In this document: piece after piece, positions 42,465 to 50,966 of the stretch
Numbering within the stretch: position 1 is the first letter of the stretch
How the letters are laid out: every line of letters begins with the position of its first letter
Assembly: GCF_009906955.1 (NCBI RefSeq)
Contig: NZ_CP047656.1
Location: 4,277,001-4,341,000 of the forward strand
Origin: Paraglaciecola mesophila
GTDB taxonomy: Bacteria; Pseudomonadota; Gammaproteobacteria; Enterobacterales; Alteromonadaceae
Length of the DNA: 64,000 nt
Direction: 5' to 3'
The notes under the pieces: generated by a model
Database searches by the model: none
Seen by the model: the letters and a program-made list of their open reading frames with translations, nothing else
What the model was told of the DNA's origin: nothing
Made by a program: the position numbers and the translations under genes

Positions 42465-44606
42465 TTATCTTGAAAATGGCGAGCGCTCGCTGGTTGTGCC
42501 GTACAAAGTAACAGGACGTACCAATGGCTGGCCACCGTCACGGGCAATCGGGATCCAGGGTAAGCGCCCCCGACCTTTAGATGATTTAAGTGAAAATAGA
42601 TCAAAGGGTATTGATAAGTAAAAGCCCTTGGTAAAGCTACCTTCGCCGTATTCATCTGCGCTTACATCAGTAAATGCTGCAAATGCCCCGACTACTATGC
42701 CGCTATCGAAGCGCTTAGCAAAATCAACCGTCACGCCTTTGTCTTTAGCTAGGTATTGGCCAATATTAAAGGTCAGTTGTGTGTCAGGTAAAAAGCTAGG
42801 TTGCCAGTAAATATTGGCATGGCCAGTGAGCACTTTGTAATCGAAAAAGGCAAAGTCATCTTCCCAAGAGCGTTGCTGCACGTAGTTGATGTCAAAACCA
42901 AACGCGAGGTTGCTGTCGACGGGCCGATAAAGTAATTCAGCTCCTACACCACCGTACATGGCTTCTAAATAACCACCATACACCTGTGCATACAAGTTGG
43001 GGGCGATTCGGTCATTCCAGTGTAAATAGAGGTTTTCCATGGTGACAGTTCTGTCTGACACATATTCCCTGGCATTGGTGCGTACACGAGGCAAGGTGCT
43101 GTTAGCACTGTCCGTGGTAAAGTTAAACTTATCGAAATTCTCGAATATATTGACTTTTATCGTACCTGCAACGCTGGTTTTACCATTAAAACTGTAACCA
43201 CCATTGGCCAGAATGCCTGCTTGGTAAAGATAGAAATCTTCTGGGTTGCCAAAGGTTTGTACCCAAAAAGTTTCAATACCGGTAAAAAAGCCTGTGGTAT
43301 TCGCTGGATCATAGTTGGCGAGCGTGTCGCTTTGTATGTCTTGGCGCTGGTAGGTGCTTTTTATATCTGGGGTTACGGTTTCGTAACGTGCTTCGCGTTT
43401 AAACGCCTCTGCATCTACTTGAGTTTGCACTAAGGGCACAGAGCCATTGGTGTTCACTACCTTGTACTGTTTTATACTCTCAGGCAGCTCTGATGCCATT
43501 ATACGGCCCATGCGCTCGATGCCGACGTCACTGTCTCGATAACTAATTTGCTGTCCATAAACGGTGACCTGCTCTTCGCTTATGTCGCTGTCAGTGGTAA
43601 TAAAACCGGCCTGGCTGAATAAGTCGCGGTTCATGCGCGCTAGGTTAATGTCTTCTATCGAGCTTGCTTTAGGTTTCGAGCTTAGCTCTCGAGGTGGCTC
43701 GTCAAACTTTAGCTGGCTAATTTGATGCAGGTTAAAGTTGTAGCTCACCCCAAAACCGATGGTGTTACCACGCTGGTAATTCACACTGAAGTCAAAATTA
43801 TTCCAGCGATAATTAGCACCGAAATTCCAGTTGCTGTCTTGCTCAAGTGCTCCGGCGCGATCATTGACGTAATTGTTGCCTTCATACTCTACTTTGAGGC
43901 GTAATGGCTCCCACGGCGTCTGGTACTCAATACCACCAAACAGTGACGAAGGCCCCTTAAAAAAACGTTGGTAGTCAATTTTGCCACCATTGCCGGTAAA
44001 CCCGCCTGGGCGGTCGCAAAAACTGTCGGTCAGGTCGCAAAATGGATTAGACACATTACCGTCTGTGCCCAAATAGCCCCAGCCCATATTAAGGTGAACG
44101 TTTACTGGGCCCACTTGTTTACTCAGGCCGATAAACTCACTTTCGAAAAAGCCGGTACCACCAAAATCTCGAAAGCCGACCGATAATTCAGGCATGTAGT
44201 AGCTTTCTTTTAGTAAGCGGAATTTAGCGTCAATGCCTTTGTCTTTTAAGGTTTGGTCGCCACTGAAGCCAGGGAAGGGGCTATAAAGTCGAGTGCGTAC
44301 GTCAGTGTAACGCACAGTAGCCTGCATCCATGGAAATAGCTGCAAGGTGGCTGACCAAAAGCGATACTCATCGTTATCAGTGTAACTGACCCGTAAGTCG
44401 CCTTCGGTTAACATACGTGACGTGGGCGTTTGAATGAGGCCAGTACCGCCGTGCACCATAAGCGAGCTGCCCACGGGGGAAATATTCCAGTCGTTGTAGT
44501 CTGATTCTTGCTGCGCGTAGCTACTTAAACAGGTTAACGAAGATGCGAGTGTCAGCCAGGTAATTTTCATAGATTTTTTCGGTTTTGTTTCTGTCATTTT
44601 AGCCAT
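42465..44606 (-). CDS. yjbH: YjbH-family outer-membrane exopolysaccharide protein
   Basis: YjbH is the large outer-membrane component of the yjbEFGH exopolysaccharide system (related to GfcD of group 4 capsule). The 713-residue protein has a signal peptide after a short polar lead (WLTLASSLTCLSSYAQQ), then the family opening GSSLMVHGGTGLIQTPTSRM and LRVSYTDNDEYRFWSATLQL. Many amphipathic strands follow, as in beta-barrels. The start (44606) overlaps the yjbG stop by one base; an internal ATG at KSMKITW would shorten the lead by about 12 residues. It is last in the operon. Confidence 0.9.
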   Translation of the reverse strand: MAKMTETKPKKSMKITWLTLASSLTCLSSYAQQESDYNDWNISPVGSSLMVHGGTGLIQTPTSRMLTEGDLRVSYTDNDEYRFWSATLQLFPWMQATVRYTDVRTRLYSPFPGFSGDQTLKDKGIDAKFRLLKESYYMPELSVGFRDFGGTGFFESEFIGLSKQVGPVNVHLNMGWGYLGTDGNVSNPFCDLTDSFCDRPGGFTGNGGKIDYQRFFKGPSSLFGGIEYQTPWEPLRLKVEYEGNNYVNDRAGALEQDSNWNFGANYRWNNFDFSVNYQRGNTIGFGVSYNFNLHQISQLKFDEPPRELSSKPKASSIEDINLARMNRDLFSQAGFITTDSDISEEQVTVYGQQISYRDSDVGIERMGRIMASELPESIKQYKVVNTNGSVPLVQTQVDAEAFKREARYETVTPDIKSTYQRQDIQSDTLANYDPANTTGFFTGIETFWVQTFGNPEDFYLYQAGILANGGYSFNGKTSVAGTIKVNIFENFDKFNFTTDSANSTLPRVRTNAREYVSDRTVTMENLYLHWNDRIAPNLYAQVYGGYLEAMYGGVGAELLYRPVDSNLAFGFDINYVQQRSWEDDFAFFDYKVLTGHANIYWQPSFLPDTQLTFNIGQYLAKDKGVTVDFAKRFDSGIVVGAFAAFTDVSADEYGEGSFTKGFYLSIPFDLFSLKSSKGRGRLPWIPIARDGGQPLVRPVTLYGTTSERSPFSR

Positions 44607-45403
44607 TACAGCAGCCTATTGTTTGCTAAAGACACAACAAGGTCGTTGACTTCTGCTAGTTCAGGGTGGAATAAAGAGGTATTAAAAGGCACAAATAGCA
44701 GGCTGCCAGGCATGACCTCTTGGTGTTGCTTGTTCCAGTAGGCGGTGGGGGCAAAAATAACCCGCCCATCAGCTTGGATCACATACACATAATCCTGATT
44801 GGCTTTATCGATACGTATATTCGCTGGTACGTACTGGCTTACATCTTGATAGGCCTGATGGGCCACAACTCGCGTCTGATTTACCGCTCCGGTAATAAAC
44901 ACCTGCGTTGAACGGGGCTTGGCGCTCAAGGTGTAGTCGCCTTCGGTTAATAGTGGGTTATTAGGTGGTTGTATACGTGCCAGGTCAAGGTCAATTTTTA
45001 TGGGGGAACGCTTACCTAATTGCCAGCTATTAACGACCTGCGTGAGTTGATCGATTGCGCTGAGCAGGGCGCGATCATCATTCGCAAAGCGTTGGTGCAA
45101 CCTGGTAAGTTTTTCTAACAAGCGTCGGCGCTGTGCTTTAAGAGGCGCTATCTTGCTCTCTTGTGTTTCATATAGGGCTGCTGCAGGCCAATAAATGCGA
45201 CTGATATCATCATTGCTAAAACCAGAAACCGTGTGGCTTGAGCTGTCTTTTACTGAGCGCATTAATGGTGCTAGTGCTTCTGTTAATCGCAGTGCCTGCG
45301 GGTATGCTTGGGTGTGGTTTTGCCAGGTTAGGGTTACTTGGGCATGCAAAGCACTGGTAAACATGCATAGGTTTAGCAGGGTTATTTTAATAAGCTTATT
45401 CAT
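44606..45403 (-). CDS. yjbG: YjbG/GfcC-family periplasmic polysaccharide protein
   Basis: The 265-residue protein has a signal peptide (LIKITLLNLCMFTSALHA) and the YjbG/GfcC layout: a helical middle near residues 60-130 and a C-terminal ubiquitin-like/SLBB-like domain (QVFITGAVNQTRVV near 168; VYVIQADGRVIFAPTAYWNK near 205). GfcC-type proteins act in the periplasm during polysaccharide export. It lies between yjbF (13 bases away) and yjbH (1-base overlap). Confidence 0.9.
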   Translation of the reverse strand: MNKLIKITLLNLCMFTSALHAQVTLTWQNHTQAYPQALRLTEALAPLMRSVKDSSSHTVSGFSNDDISRIYWPAAALYETQESKIAPLKAQRRRLLEKLTRLHQRFANDDRALLSAIDQLTQVVNSWQLGKRSPIKIDLDLARIQPPNNPLLTEGDYTLSAKPRSTQVFITGAVNQTRVVAHQAYQDVSQYVPANIRIDKANQDYVYVIQADGRVIFAPTAYWNKQHQEVMPGSLLFVPFNTSLFHPELAEVNDLVVSLANNRLL

Positions 45404-45416
45404 GACTACATACTTC

Positions 45417-46100
45417 TTAATGGGCTAAACGGGCGATGCGGCTTAAATACACGAACTCTACTGGCTCACTAATGGGCGACAGCGTTTGAATGCTTTTGAC
45501 CAAAGCCCCGGTTTTTTGATCAAACCAGTAATGATTTTGCCAGCTTTGATTAAAACGCAGGTAATCTGATGGGGCCTGATAACTCAACGTCTCTACGTAA
45601 TGATAGGTTTGAATAGGTTTACTCAATAGGGTTAGTGTTTCGTTTTCTGGAGCCGTGAAACGGGATTCAATTGGATGACCGTATTCGTCTCCGGACCAAT
45701 CTGTCGTGTACCGCCATTGGCTGCTATTTTTGCTAGCGCTACTGGCGATGCGTTTAAGTGGATCCTCTTGGCTATTACCTAAGTAAAGTAAGTCTTTATT
45801 AAGCCCTAAAGTGCGTACAACTCGGCCTTGTTCCATGACAAACATGGCGTTGTCACCTGATACCCATTTATGCCTACCGTTCTCGAGGTAGGCGAGCGCC
45901 ATAATAGCTTTGGGTCTATCACCTCGCTGCACTGACATTACATCTATTTTCGACTCGGCCACTTGGGCTAATGTCATGGCGGCATCTTTAGGCTCTGAAA
46001 ATGCGATTTTTAGGGTGTCGTAATAGGCGTGATACGTGCCGCTACAACTGGTCGTAGCAATAGCCACAAAAATGGCAAACGCAATTGTTTTGATGGTCAT
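45417..46100 (-). CDS. yjbF: YjbF/GfcB-family lipoprotein
   Basis: The 227-residue protein has a lipoprotein signal with a likely lipobox ATTSC (Cys near residue 19). It shows the YjbF pattern of an N-terminal helix (TYHAYYDTLKIAFSEPKDA), a beta-rich middle (WVSGDNAMFVMEQGRVVRTLGL) and the C-terminal LRFNQSWQNHYWFDQKTG segment. The family works in exopolysaccharide export as an outer-membrane lipoprotein. It is second in the yjbEFGH operon. Confidence 0.9.
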   Translation of the reverse strand: MTIKTIAFAIFVAIATTSCSGTYHAYYDTLKIAFSEPKDAAMTLAQVAESKIDVMSVQRGDRPKAIMALAYLENGRHKWVSGDNAMFVMEQGRVVRTLGLNKDLLYLGNSQEDPLKRIASSASKNSSQWRYTTDWSGDEYGHPIESRFTAPENETLTLLSKPIQTYHYVETLSYQAPSDYLRFNQSWQNHYWFDQKTGALVKSIQTLSPISEPVEFVYLSRIARLAH

Positions 46101-46167
46101 GGGTGGGCGTATGTCCGAATTAGATCATTAAGCGAGGTATGTTAACTAAAATTAAAGTCTTAACAAT

Positions 46168-46194
46168 AAAAAAGCCGCCAAAAGGCGGCTTTTA
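46168..46194 (-). terminator. Hairpin terminator between yjbE and yjbF
   Basis: AAAAGCCGCC-AAAA-GGCGGCTTTT is a strong stem. Read on the minus strand it is followed by a T run (TTTTTTATTG), 15 bases after the yjbE stop and about 70 bases before yjbF. It would make yjbE the most abundant message of the operon. Confidence 0.85.
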
Positions 46195-46208
46195 ACAACA
46201 AATACAAC

Positions 46209-46568
46209 TTATAAAGAAGTCGTTGTTGCAGTAACAGTGACTGGAGTCGTTACTGTGCTAGTTACAGACGTTGTAACTGTTGAAGTGACTGTAGTAGTGG
46301 TCGAAGGTACACATTCACCGTCTACTAGCGTTTCGCCTTCGCCACACGTAGGGTCGCCGCCATCATCAACATTGTTTGAGTTACCACGGTTGTTAGACAC
46401 AATTGCACCAGCAATAGCTAGGCCAACTGCACCGGCAGCGATAGTACCTACACCAACACCACCCACTGTAGCGCTAGATGATTCAGAACCACCCGCATTT
46501 TCTTGTGCGATTACTGGGTTACCAGCAAGTGCTAGTGCTGCTGTTGCAGCCATAAGAATCTTTTTCAT
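46209..46568 (-). CDS. yjbE: YjbE-like small secreted Thr-rich protein
   Basis: The 119-residue protein has a signal peptide (MAATAALALAGNPVIAQ), a Gly/Ala-rich stretch (VGGVGVGTIAAGAVGLAIAG) and a C-terminal tail almost entirely of Thr, Val and Ser from residue 90 on. E. coli YjbE has the same plan, ending in a poly-Thr tail. Between these lies CGEGETLVDGECVPS, a two-Cys motif. The ATG at 46568 follows GAAGGG; another ATG five codons upstream lacks such a site. Function within the operon is unknown, possibly a structural or matrix component. Confidence 0.85.
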   Translation of the reverse strand: MKKILMAATAALALAGNPVIAQENAGGSESSSATVGGVGVGTIAAGAVGLAIAGAIVSNNRGNSNNVDDGGDPTCGEGETLVDGECVPSTTTTVTSTVTTSVTSTVTTPVTVTATTTSL

Positions 46569-46999
46569 AATACATCCCTTCATGTTAAGTAGAAATCAAG
46601 ACTGCTTCGATTCTAATGGAATAATTTACTGACCTCAATAGGTGTAGATAAAACAATCATTAAATTCTTGGGTAAGCAGCATAAAACACGGATATGAGGC
46701 CATTTGAAAATATCTCAACAGCCTATATTTTTAGCGGAGTTAATGACAGCTGACTCGTGTTTCGTTTGCGAAGAGGGGCGTTAATTGTTTTCTTTTTTTA
46801 TAAGCATTCCCAAATGCACTCAATAAAGGCTAAAATGCAATATTAGTCGCGAAAAAAAGACAGCTGAAAGGGCTCGCTGGTCTGCAAGTGCGTGGTTTGC
46901 GCTTAGGCATTGAAATTGCTTATGCTGATTGGATCAAATGTTTGTCATAATTGGGCGTTAGTATCTGCCTGCAATTAAAATTTAAGGAATAGTATTTCG
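46569..46999. other. Divergent promoter region yjbE / ugd
   Basis: About 430 bases separate the divergent yjbEFGH operon and ugd-galU. It holds no gene. AT-rich promoter-like sequence is present, but I see no confident operator or sigma-54 site. Confidence 0.5.
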
Positions 47000-48340
47000 A
47001 TGAAAGTTACAGTATTTGGGATTGGTTATGTTGGTTTAGTCCAAGCTGCGGTTATGGCTGAAGTGGGTCACGATGTGGTTTGTATTGATGTAGATCAAAA
47101 TAAGGTCGACAGATTAAAGCAAGGACACATACCCATCTATGAGCCAGGCTTAACGCCTTTGGTGAAAAGTAACTATGAAGCGGGCCGAGTTGACTTCACC
47201 ACTGACGCCGCACGCGGTGTAGAGCACGGCGATGTGATTTTTATCGCTGTTGGTACCCCACCAGATGAAGACGGCTCAGCGGATTTAAAATATGTGTTGT
47301 CTGTGGCGAAAACAATCGCTGAACATATGGACTCGCACAAAATCATTATTAACAAGTCAACTGTTCCAGTAGGAACCGCTGACAAGGTAAATGCCAAAGT
47401 GACAGAGACCCTAGAATCACTTGGTAAGAGCGTTACATTCGATGTGGTGTCTAACCCTGAGTTCTTAAAAGAAGGGGCCGCGGTGAATGACTGTATGCGC
47501 CCTGATCGCATCATCATAGGTACGCAGAGTGAATCAGCTGAGAAAAAACTCCGCGAGCTTTATTCACCGTTTAACCGCAACCATGACAAAATTATTGTGA
47601 TGGATATTAAAAGCGCAGAGCTAACCAAGTATGCAGCTAACTGTATGCTAGCAACAAAAATTAGCTTCATGAATGAAATGTCTAACTTGGCCGAACTAAT
47701 GGGCGCAGATATTGAAAATGTGCGTCGTGGTATCGGCTCAGACCCACGTATCGGCTACCAGTTTATCTACCCTGGTTGTGGTTACGGCGGTTCATGTTTC
47801 CCTAAAGATGTTCAAGCACTTGTACGCAGTGCAACAGGGGTTGGCTACACAGCGAAAGTATTAGAAGCGGTAGAAGAAGTTAACTACGCACAAAAAGAAA
47901 AGTTATTCGAATACATCATGCGCCACTTCGGCGGTGATGTGAAAGGCAAGACAGTCGCAATCTGGGGCTTGTCATTTAAACCTAACACCGATGATATGCG
48001 TGAGGCATCAAGCCGTGTATTAATGGAAAACTTGTGGAAAGCCGGCGCTAAGGTCAAAGCATATGATCCTGAAGCAATGGAAGAAACGCAGCGTATTTAC
48101 GGTAGCCGTGACGATTTAGAGTTAGTTGGTACTAAGGAATCAGCCCTTAATGGTGCTGACTTCTTGGTTATTTGTACTGAATGGCAAGCATTCCGTGCAC
48201 CAGATTTTGAATTAATCAAAGAGAAGCTTTCGACCCCATTGATTTTCGATGGACGGAATTTATTTGAGCCCAACATGATGTTGGAATACGGCTTGCATTA
48301 CTATGCAATAGGTCGTGGATTATCAGTAAAAGGACAATAA
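47000..48340 (+). CDS. ugd: UDP-glucose 6-dehydrogenase
   Basis: Ugd oxidises UDP-glucose to UDP-glucuronate with two NAD, for acidic polysaccharides. The 446-residue protein has the N-terminal NAD motif VFGIGYVGLVQAAVMAEVGH, the STVPVGTADKV segment near residue 118, the substrate loop EFLKEGAAVNDCMRPDRI near 155 and the catalytic Cys in YPGCGYGGSCFPKDVQAL near 258. A C-terminal UDP-binding domain follows. It precedes galU by three bases, so precursor and enzyme are made together. Confidence 0.96.
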   Translation: MKVTVFGIGYVGLVQAAVMAEVGHDVVCIDVDQNKVDRLKQGHIPIYEPGLTPLVKSNYEAGRVDFTTDAARGVEHGDVIFIAVGTPPDEDGSADLKYVLSVAKTIAEHMDSHKIIINKSTVPVGTADKVNAKVTETLESLGKSVTFDVVSNPEFLKEGAAVNDCMRPDRIIIGTQSESAEKKLRELYSPFNRNHDKIIVMDIKSAELTKYAANCMLATKISFMNEMSNLAELMGADIENVRRGIGSDPRIGYQFIYPGCGYGGSCFPKDVQALVRSATGVGYTAKVLEAVEEVNYAQKEKLFEYIMRHFGGDVKGKTVAIWGLSFKPNTDDMREASSRVLMENLWKAGAKVKAYDPEAMEETQRIYGSRDDLELVGTKESALNGADFLVICTEWQAFRAPDFELIKEKLSTPLIFDGRNLFEPNMMLEYGLHYYAIGRGLSVKGQ

Positions 48341-48343
48341 AAA

Positions 48344-49237
48344 ATGAGTCAAGTAAAGAAAGCCGTTATACCCGTAGCAGGACTTGGAACGCGCATGTTG
48401 CCAGCAACCAAAGCAATTCCAAAGGAAATGTTGCCGGTTGTTGATAAGCCACTTATTCAATACGTGGTATCAGAATGTGTAAACGCGGGTATAAAAGAAA
48501 TTATCTTAGTGACTCATGCCAGTAAAAACAGTATTGAAAACCACTTTGATACCAGTTTTGAGCTTGAAGCCACATTGGAAAAGCGTGTTAAGCGTCAGCT
48601 TCTTGAAGCTGTACAAGCGATATGCCCGAAAGACGTTACCATTATGCACGTACGTCAAGGCGTAGCAAAAGGTCTAGGTCACGCTGTGTTGTGCGCGCGC
48701 CCTATGGTAGGGGATGCGCCTTTTGCGGTTGTGTTACCTGACGTTATCGTGGATGAAGGCACGTGTAATCCTAAGAAAGATAACCTTGCCGATATGACAG
48801 CTAAGTTTAACACTAGCCAAGTCAGTCAGATCATGGTGGAAAGTGTTCCTCAAGAAGACATCAGCAAATACGGTATCGTTGATTTAGACGGTGCGCAATT
48901 GTCGCCTGGTGATTCAGCTAAAATGCATGGCATGGTTGAAAAGCCTAACTTGTCAGATGCGCCCTCTGACCTAGCCGTTGTTGGTCGTTACGTGTTGTCA
49001 GAAAAAATCTGGGATCTTTTAGCGAAAACCACACCTGGTGCAGGTGATGAAATTCAGCTAACAGATGCCATTGATTCGCTTATGCAGACCGAGCAAGTCG
49101 ATGCATACTATATGAAAGGGAAAAGCCATGACTGTGGTAGTAAGTTAGGCTACATGAAGGCTAACGTTGAATACGCCATGCGTCACCCTGAGTTAGGTAC
49201 TGAGTTTAACGAGTTTTTACAAACACTTGTGAAATAA
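48344..49237 (+). CDS. galU: UTP-glucose-1-phosphate uridylyltransferase GalU
   Basis: GalU makes UDP-glucose from UTP and glucose-1-phosphate. The 297-residue protein has the nucleotide-binding motif PVAGLGTRMLPATKAIPKEM, then MLPVVDKPLIQYVVSE, VRQGVAKGLGHAVLCARP near residue 104 and the VVLPDVIVDE active-site strand. Length is normal. UDP-glucose from this enzyme feeds both Ugd and GalE. A strong terminator follows. Confidence 0.97.
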   Translation: MSQVKKAVIPVAGLGTRMLPATKAIPKEMLPVVDKPLIQYVVSECVNAGIKEIILVTHASKNSIENHFDTSFELEATLEKRVKRQLLEAVQAICPKDVTIMHVRQGVAKGLGHAVLCARPMVGDAPFAVVLPDVIVDEGTCNPKKDNLADMTAKFNTSQVSQIMVESVPQEDISKYGIVDLDGAQLSPGDSAKMHGMVEKPNLSDAPSDLAVVGRYVLSEKIWDLLAKTTPGAGDEIQLTDAIDSLMQTEQVDAYYMKGKSHDCGSKLGYMKANVEYAMRHPELGTEFNEFLQTLVK

Positions 49238-49255
49238 CTACATATTGCACAAATG

Positions 49256-49294
49256 AAAAGCCCCGCGATGTTTTCCATCGCGGGGCTTTTTTTT
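49256..49294 (+). terminator. Rho-independent terminator after galU
   Basis: AGCCCCGCGATG and CATCGCGGGGCT form a 12-bp GC-rich stem around a short TTTTC loop, flanked by A and T runs, 18 bp after the galU stop. Confidence 0.95.
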
Positions 49295-49313
49295 GCCTTA
49301 TATTAATTAACTA

Positions 49314-49622
49314 TTATCTGACCTGAACATGGTCAGAGAGTTTAGCTACCATCTTTTTGCCTATACCTTTGACATTTGTTAAGTCGCTCACCTTAGTGAA
49401 CTTACCACTTTTGTCTCGATAAGCGATGATAGCCGCCGCTTTTTTCTTACCTATACCTGGCAATGTGACTAACTGCTCGGCCGTAGCCGTATTCAAATTG
49501 ATTTTTTGCGACTTCATTTGTGAAACACTGCTTTTGTCTACTTTGGCCTCAGCAACAGCGTTGCCGATAAAACCAGTCATTAAGACACCTGCAAAAAATA
49601 GGGTAGCGATAAACTTTTTCAT
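49314..49622 (-). CDS. ComEA-family helix-hairpin-helix DNA-binding protein
   Basis: The 102-residue protein has a signal peptide (IATLFFAGVLMTGFIGNAVA) and two helix-hairpin-helix repeats: LNTATAEQLVTLPGIGKKKA near residue 43 and VSDLTNVKGIGKKMVAKL near 77. ComEA-type proteins bind incoming DNA in the periplasm during natural transformation. The protein stands alone, so a competence role is inferred from the family only. It is convergent with galU. Confidence 0.88.
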   Translation of the reverse strand: MKKFIATLFFAGVLMTGFIGNAVAEAKVDKSSVSQMKSQKINLNTATAEQLVTLPGIGKKKAAAIIAYRDKSGKFTKVSDLTNVKGIGKKMVAKLSDHVQVR

Positions 49623-49728
49623 AATGAAACTCCTTGTTTAGTTGATCCATAACGGTGCATTTGCACAGCAGTAAGCCTAGTAGCGCTTTTGAATAAGGTA
49701 AAGAAATGGGGCTAACAATAACGCAGAC

Positions 49729-49757
49729 AAAAAAAGTGGCTCAGTTGAGCCACCTTT
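49729..49757 (-). terminator. Terminator after the isocitrate dehydrogenase gene
   Basis: GTGGCTCA and TGAGCCAC form a perfect 8-bp stem around GT-TG bases. Read on the minus strand it is followed by a T run, about 20 bp after the stop codon of the dehydrogenase gene. Confidence 0.85.
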
Positions 49758-49777
49758 TGCAGAGACAAAAATCGCCT

Positions 49778-50785
49778 TTATAAGCGCTCTAACATCGCTT
49801 GGGTAAAGTCACTGGTACCGTGCTCGCCACCTAGATCACGTGTGGTGCGATCACCAGATTCGATGACTTGTTTTAGTGCATAGCGAATTTTCTCAGCTTG
49901 GTCACCCATATTTAGGTATTCAAGCATTTGGATTGAGGCCAAAATAACTGAGGTTGGGTTAGCAAGATTTTTGCCTGCGATATCAGGTGCTGAGCCATGA
50001 ACCGCTTCAAAAATCGCGCAATCTTGCCCGATGTTTGCGCCAGGTGCCATACCTAGGCCGCCAACTAAGCCAGCACATAAGTCTGATAAAATGTCACCAA
50101 ACAAGTTGGTTGTAACAATCACGTCGAACTGATGAGGGTTCATAACCAGTTGCATGCAGCAGTTATCAACAATCATTTCTGATGATTCAATTTGCGGGTA
50201 ACGTTGTGCCACTTCGCGGGCCACTTTAAGAAACAAGCCTGAAGTTGACTTTAAAATGTTGGCTTTGTGCACAGCTGTTACTTTTTTGCGACCATCTCGG
50301 ATTGCCATTTCATAAGCATAGGTCAAAATACGCTCGGCACCGGCGCGGGTAATAAGACTTTTCGCTTCGGCTTCGTTACCATCTTCTGATACCACTTGGC
50401 CCAAACCAGAATACATACCTTCGGTATTTTCACGCACGGTTACTATATCAATATTCTCGTAACGGGCTTTCGTTCCTTTGAAAGATAATACAGGGCGCAA
50501 GTTAGCATACAGCTGGAATTTTTTACGTAGGCTAACGTTGATTGAAGTGAAACCTTCACCAACAGGTGTTGTTAACGGGCCTTTTAGCGTTACTTTATTC
50601 TTCGCGATAAGATCCAGCGTTTCTTCAGGAAGAAGTTCACCGTGATTTTCTAGCGCAACTAAACCTGCATCGGCGAAATCATATTCAAAATCGCAGCCTA
50701 CTTTGTCTAAAATTTGCAGAGCTGAGTCAATAATATCTGGGCCAATGCCATCTCCGCGAATGACTGTAATGCGTTGCTTAGTCAT
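49778..50785 (-). CDS. Isocitrate dehydrogenase, short NAD-type
   Basis: The 335-residue protein belongs to the isocitrate/isopropylmalate dehydrogenase family. It starts VIRGDGIGPDIIDSALQIL and has the substrate motif SINVSLRKKFQLYANLRPV (S-x5-R) near residue 85, TVRENTEGMYSGLG near 115, and NLFGDILSDLCAGLVGGLGM near 230. The Ser-x5-Arg and ENTEGMYSG pattern fits NAD-type isocitrate dehydrogenase better than isopropylmalate dehydrogenase. NAD preference follows from family knowledge and is not proven. Confidence 0.88.
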   Translation of the reverse strand: MTKQRITVIRGDGIGPDIIDSALQILDKVGCDFEYDFADAGLVALENHGELLPEETLDLIAKNKVTLKGPLTTPVGEGFTSINVSLRKKFQLYANLRPVLSFKGTKARYENIDIVTVRENTEGMYSGLGQVVSEDGNEAEAKSLITRAGAERILTYAYEMAIRDGRKKVTAVHKANILKSTSGLFLKVAREVAQRYPQIESSEMIVDNCCMQLVMNPHQFDVIVTTNLFGDILSDLCAGLVGGLGMAPGANIGQDCAIFEAVHGSAPDIAGKNLANPTSVILASIQMLEYLNMGDQAEKIRYALKQVIESGDRTTRDLGGEHGTSDFTQAMLERL

Positions 50786-50966
50786 AAAATAATCCTTACT
50801 GTTAAATTTTATACTGACGTTTCAGCGTCAATAATGTCTGTCGAGTACTGCTATGGATGCAGCTATTGAGGTGATGAGTAAAAAGCCTAACGGCCAATAT
50901 TTTTAGGGCGCGATTTATACCACGAAACGGCGCTTAAAGCCAGCTGTGATAAGCTGTAACGGGGTA

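Noticed and set aside
46237..46632. 131-residue plus-strand frame over yjbE
   Set aside because: It is antisense to the Thr-rich YjbE gene, which has a signal peptide, a ribosome binding site and operon context; the plus frame is a by-product of the repetitive codons.
49314..49622. Part of a competence operon
   Set aside because: No comEC, pil or other uptake genes are near; only a lone ComEA-type protein can be supported.
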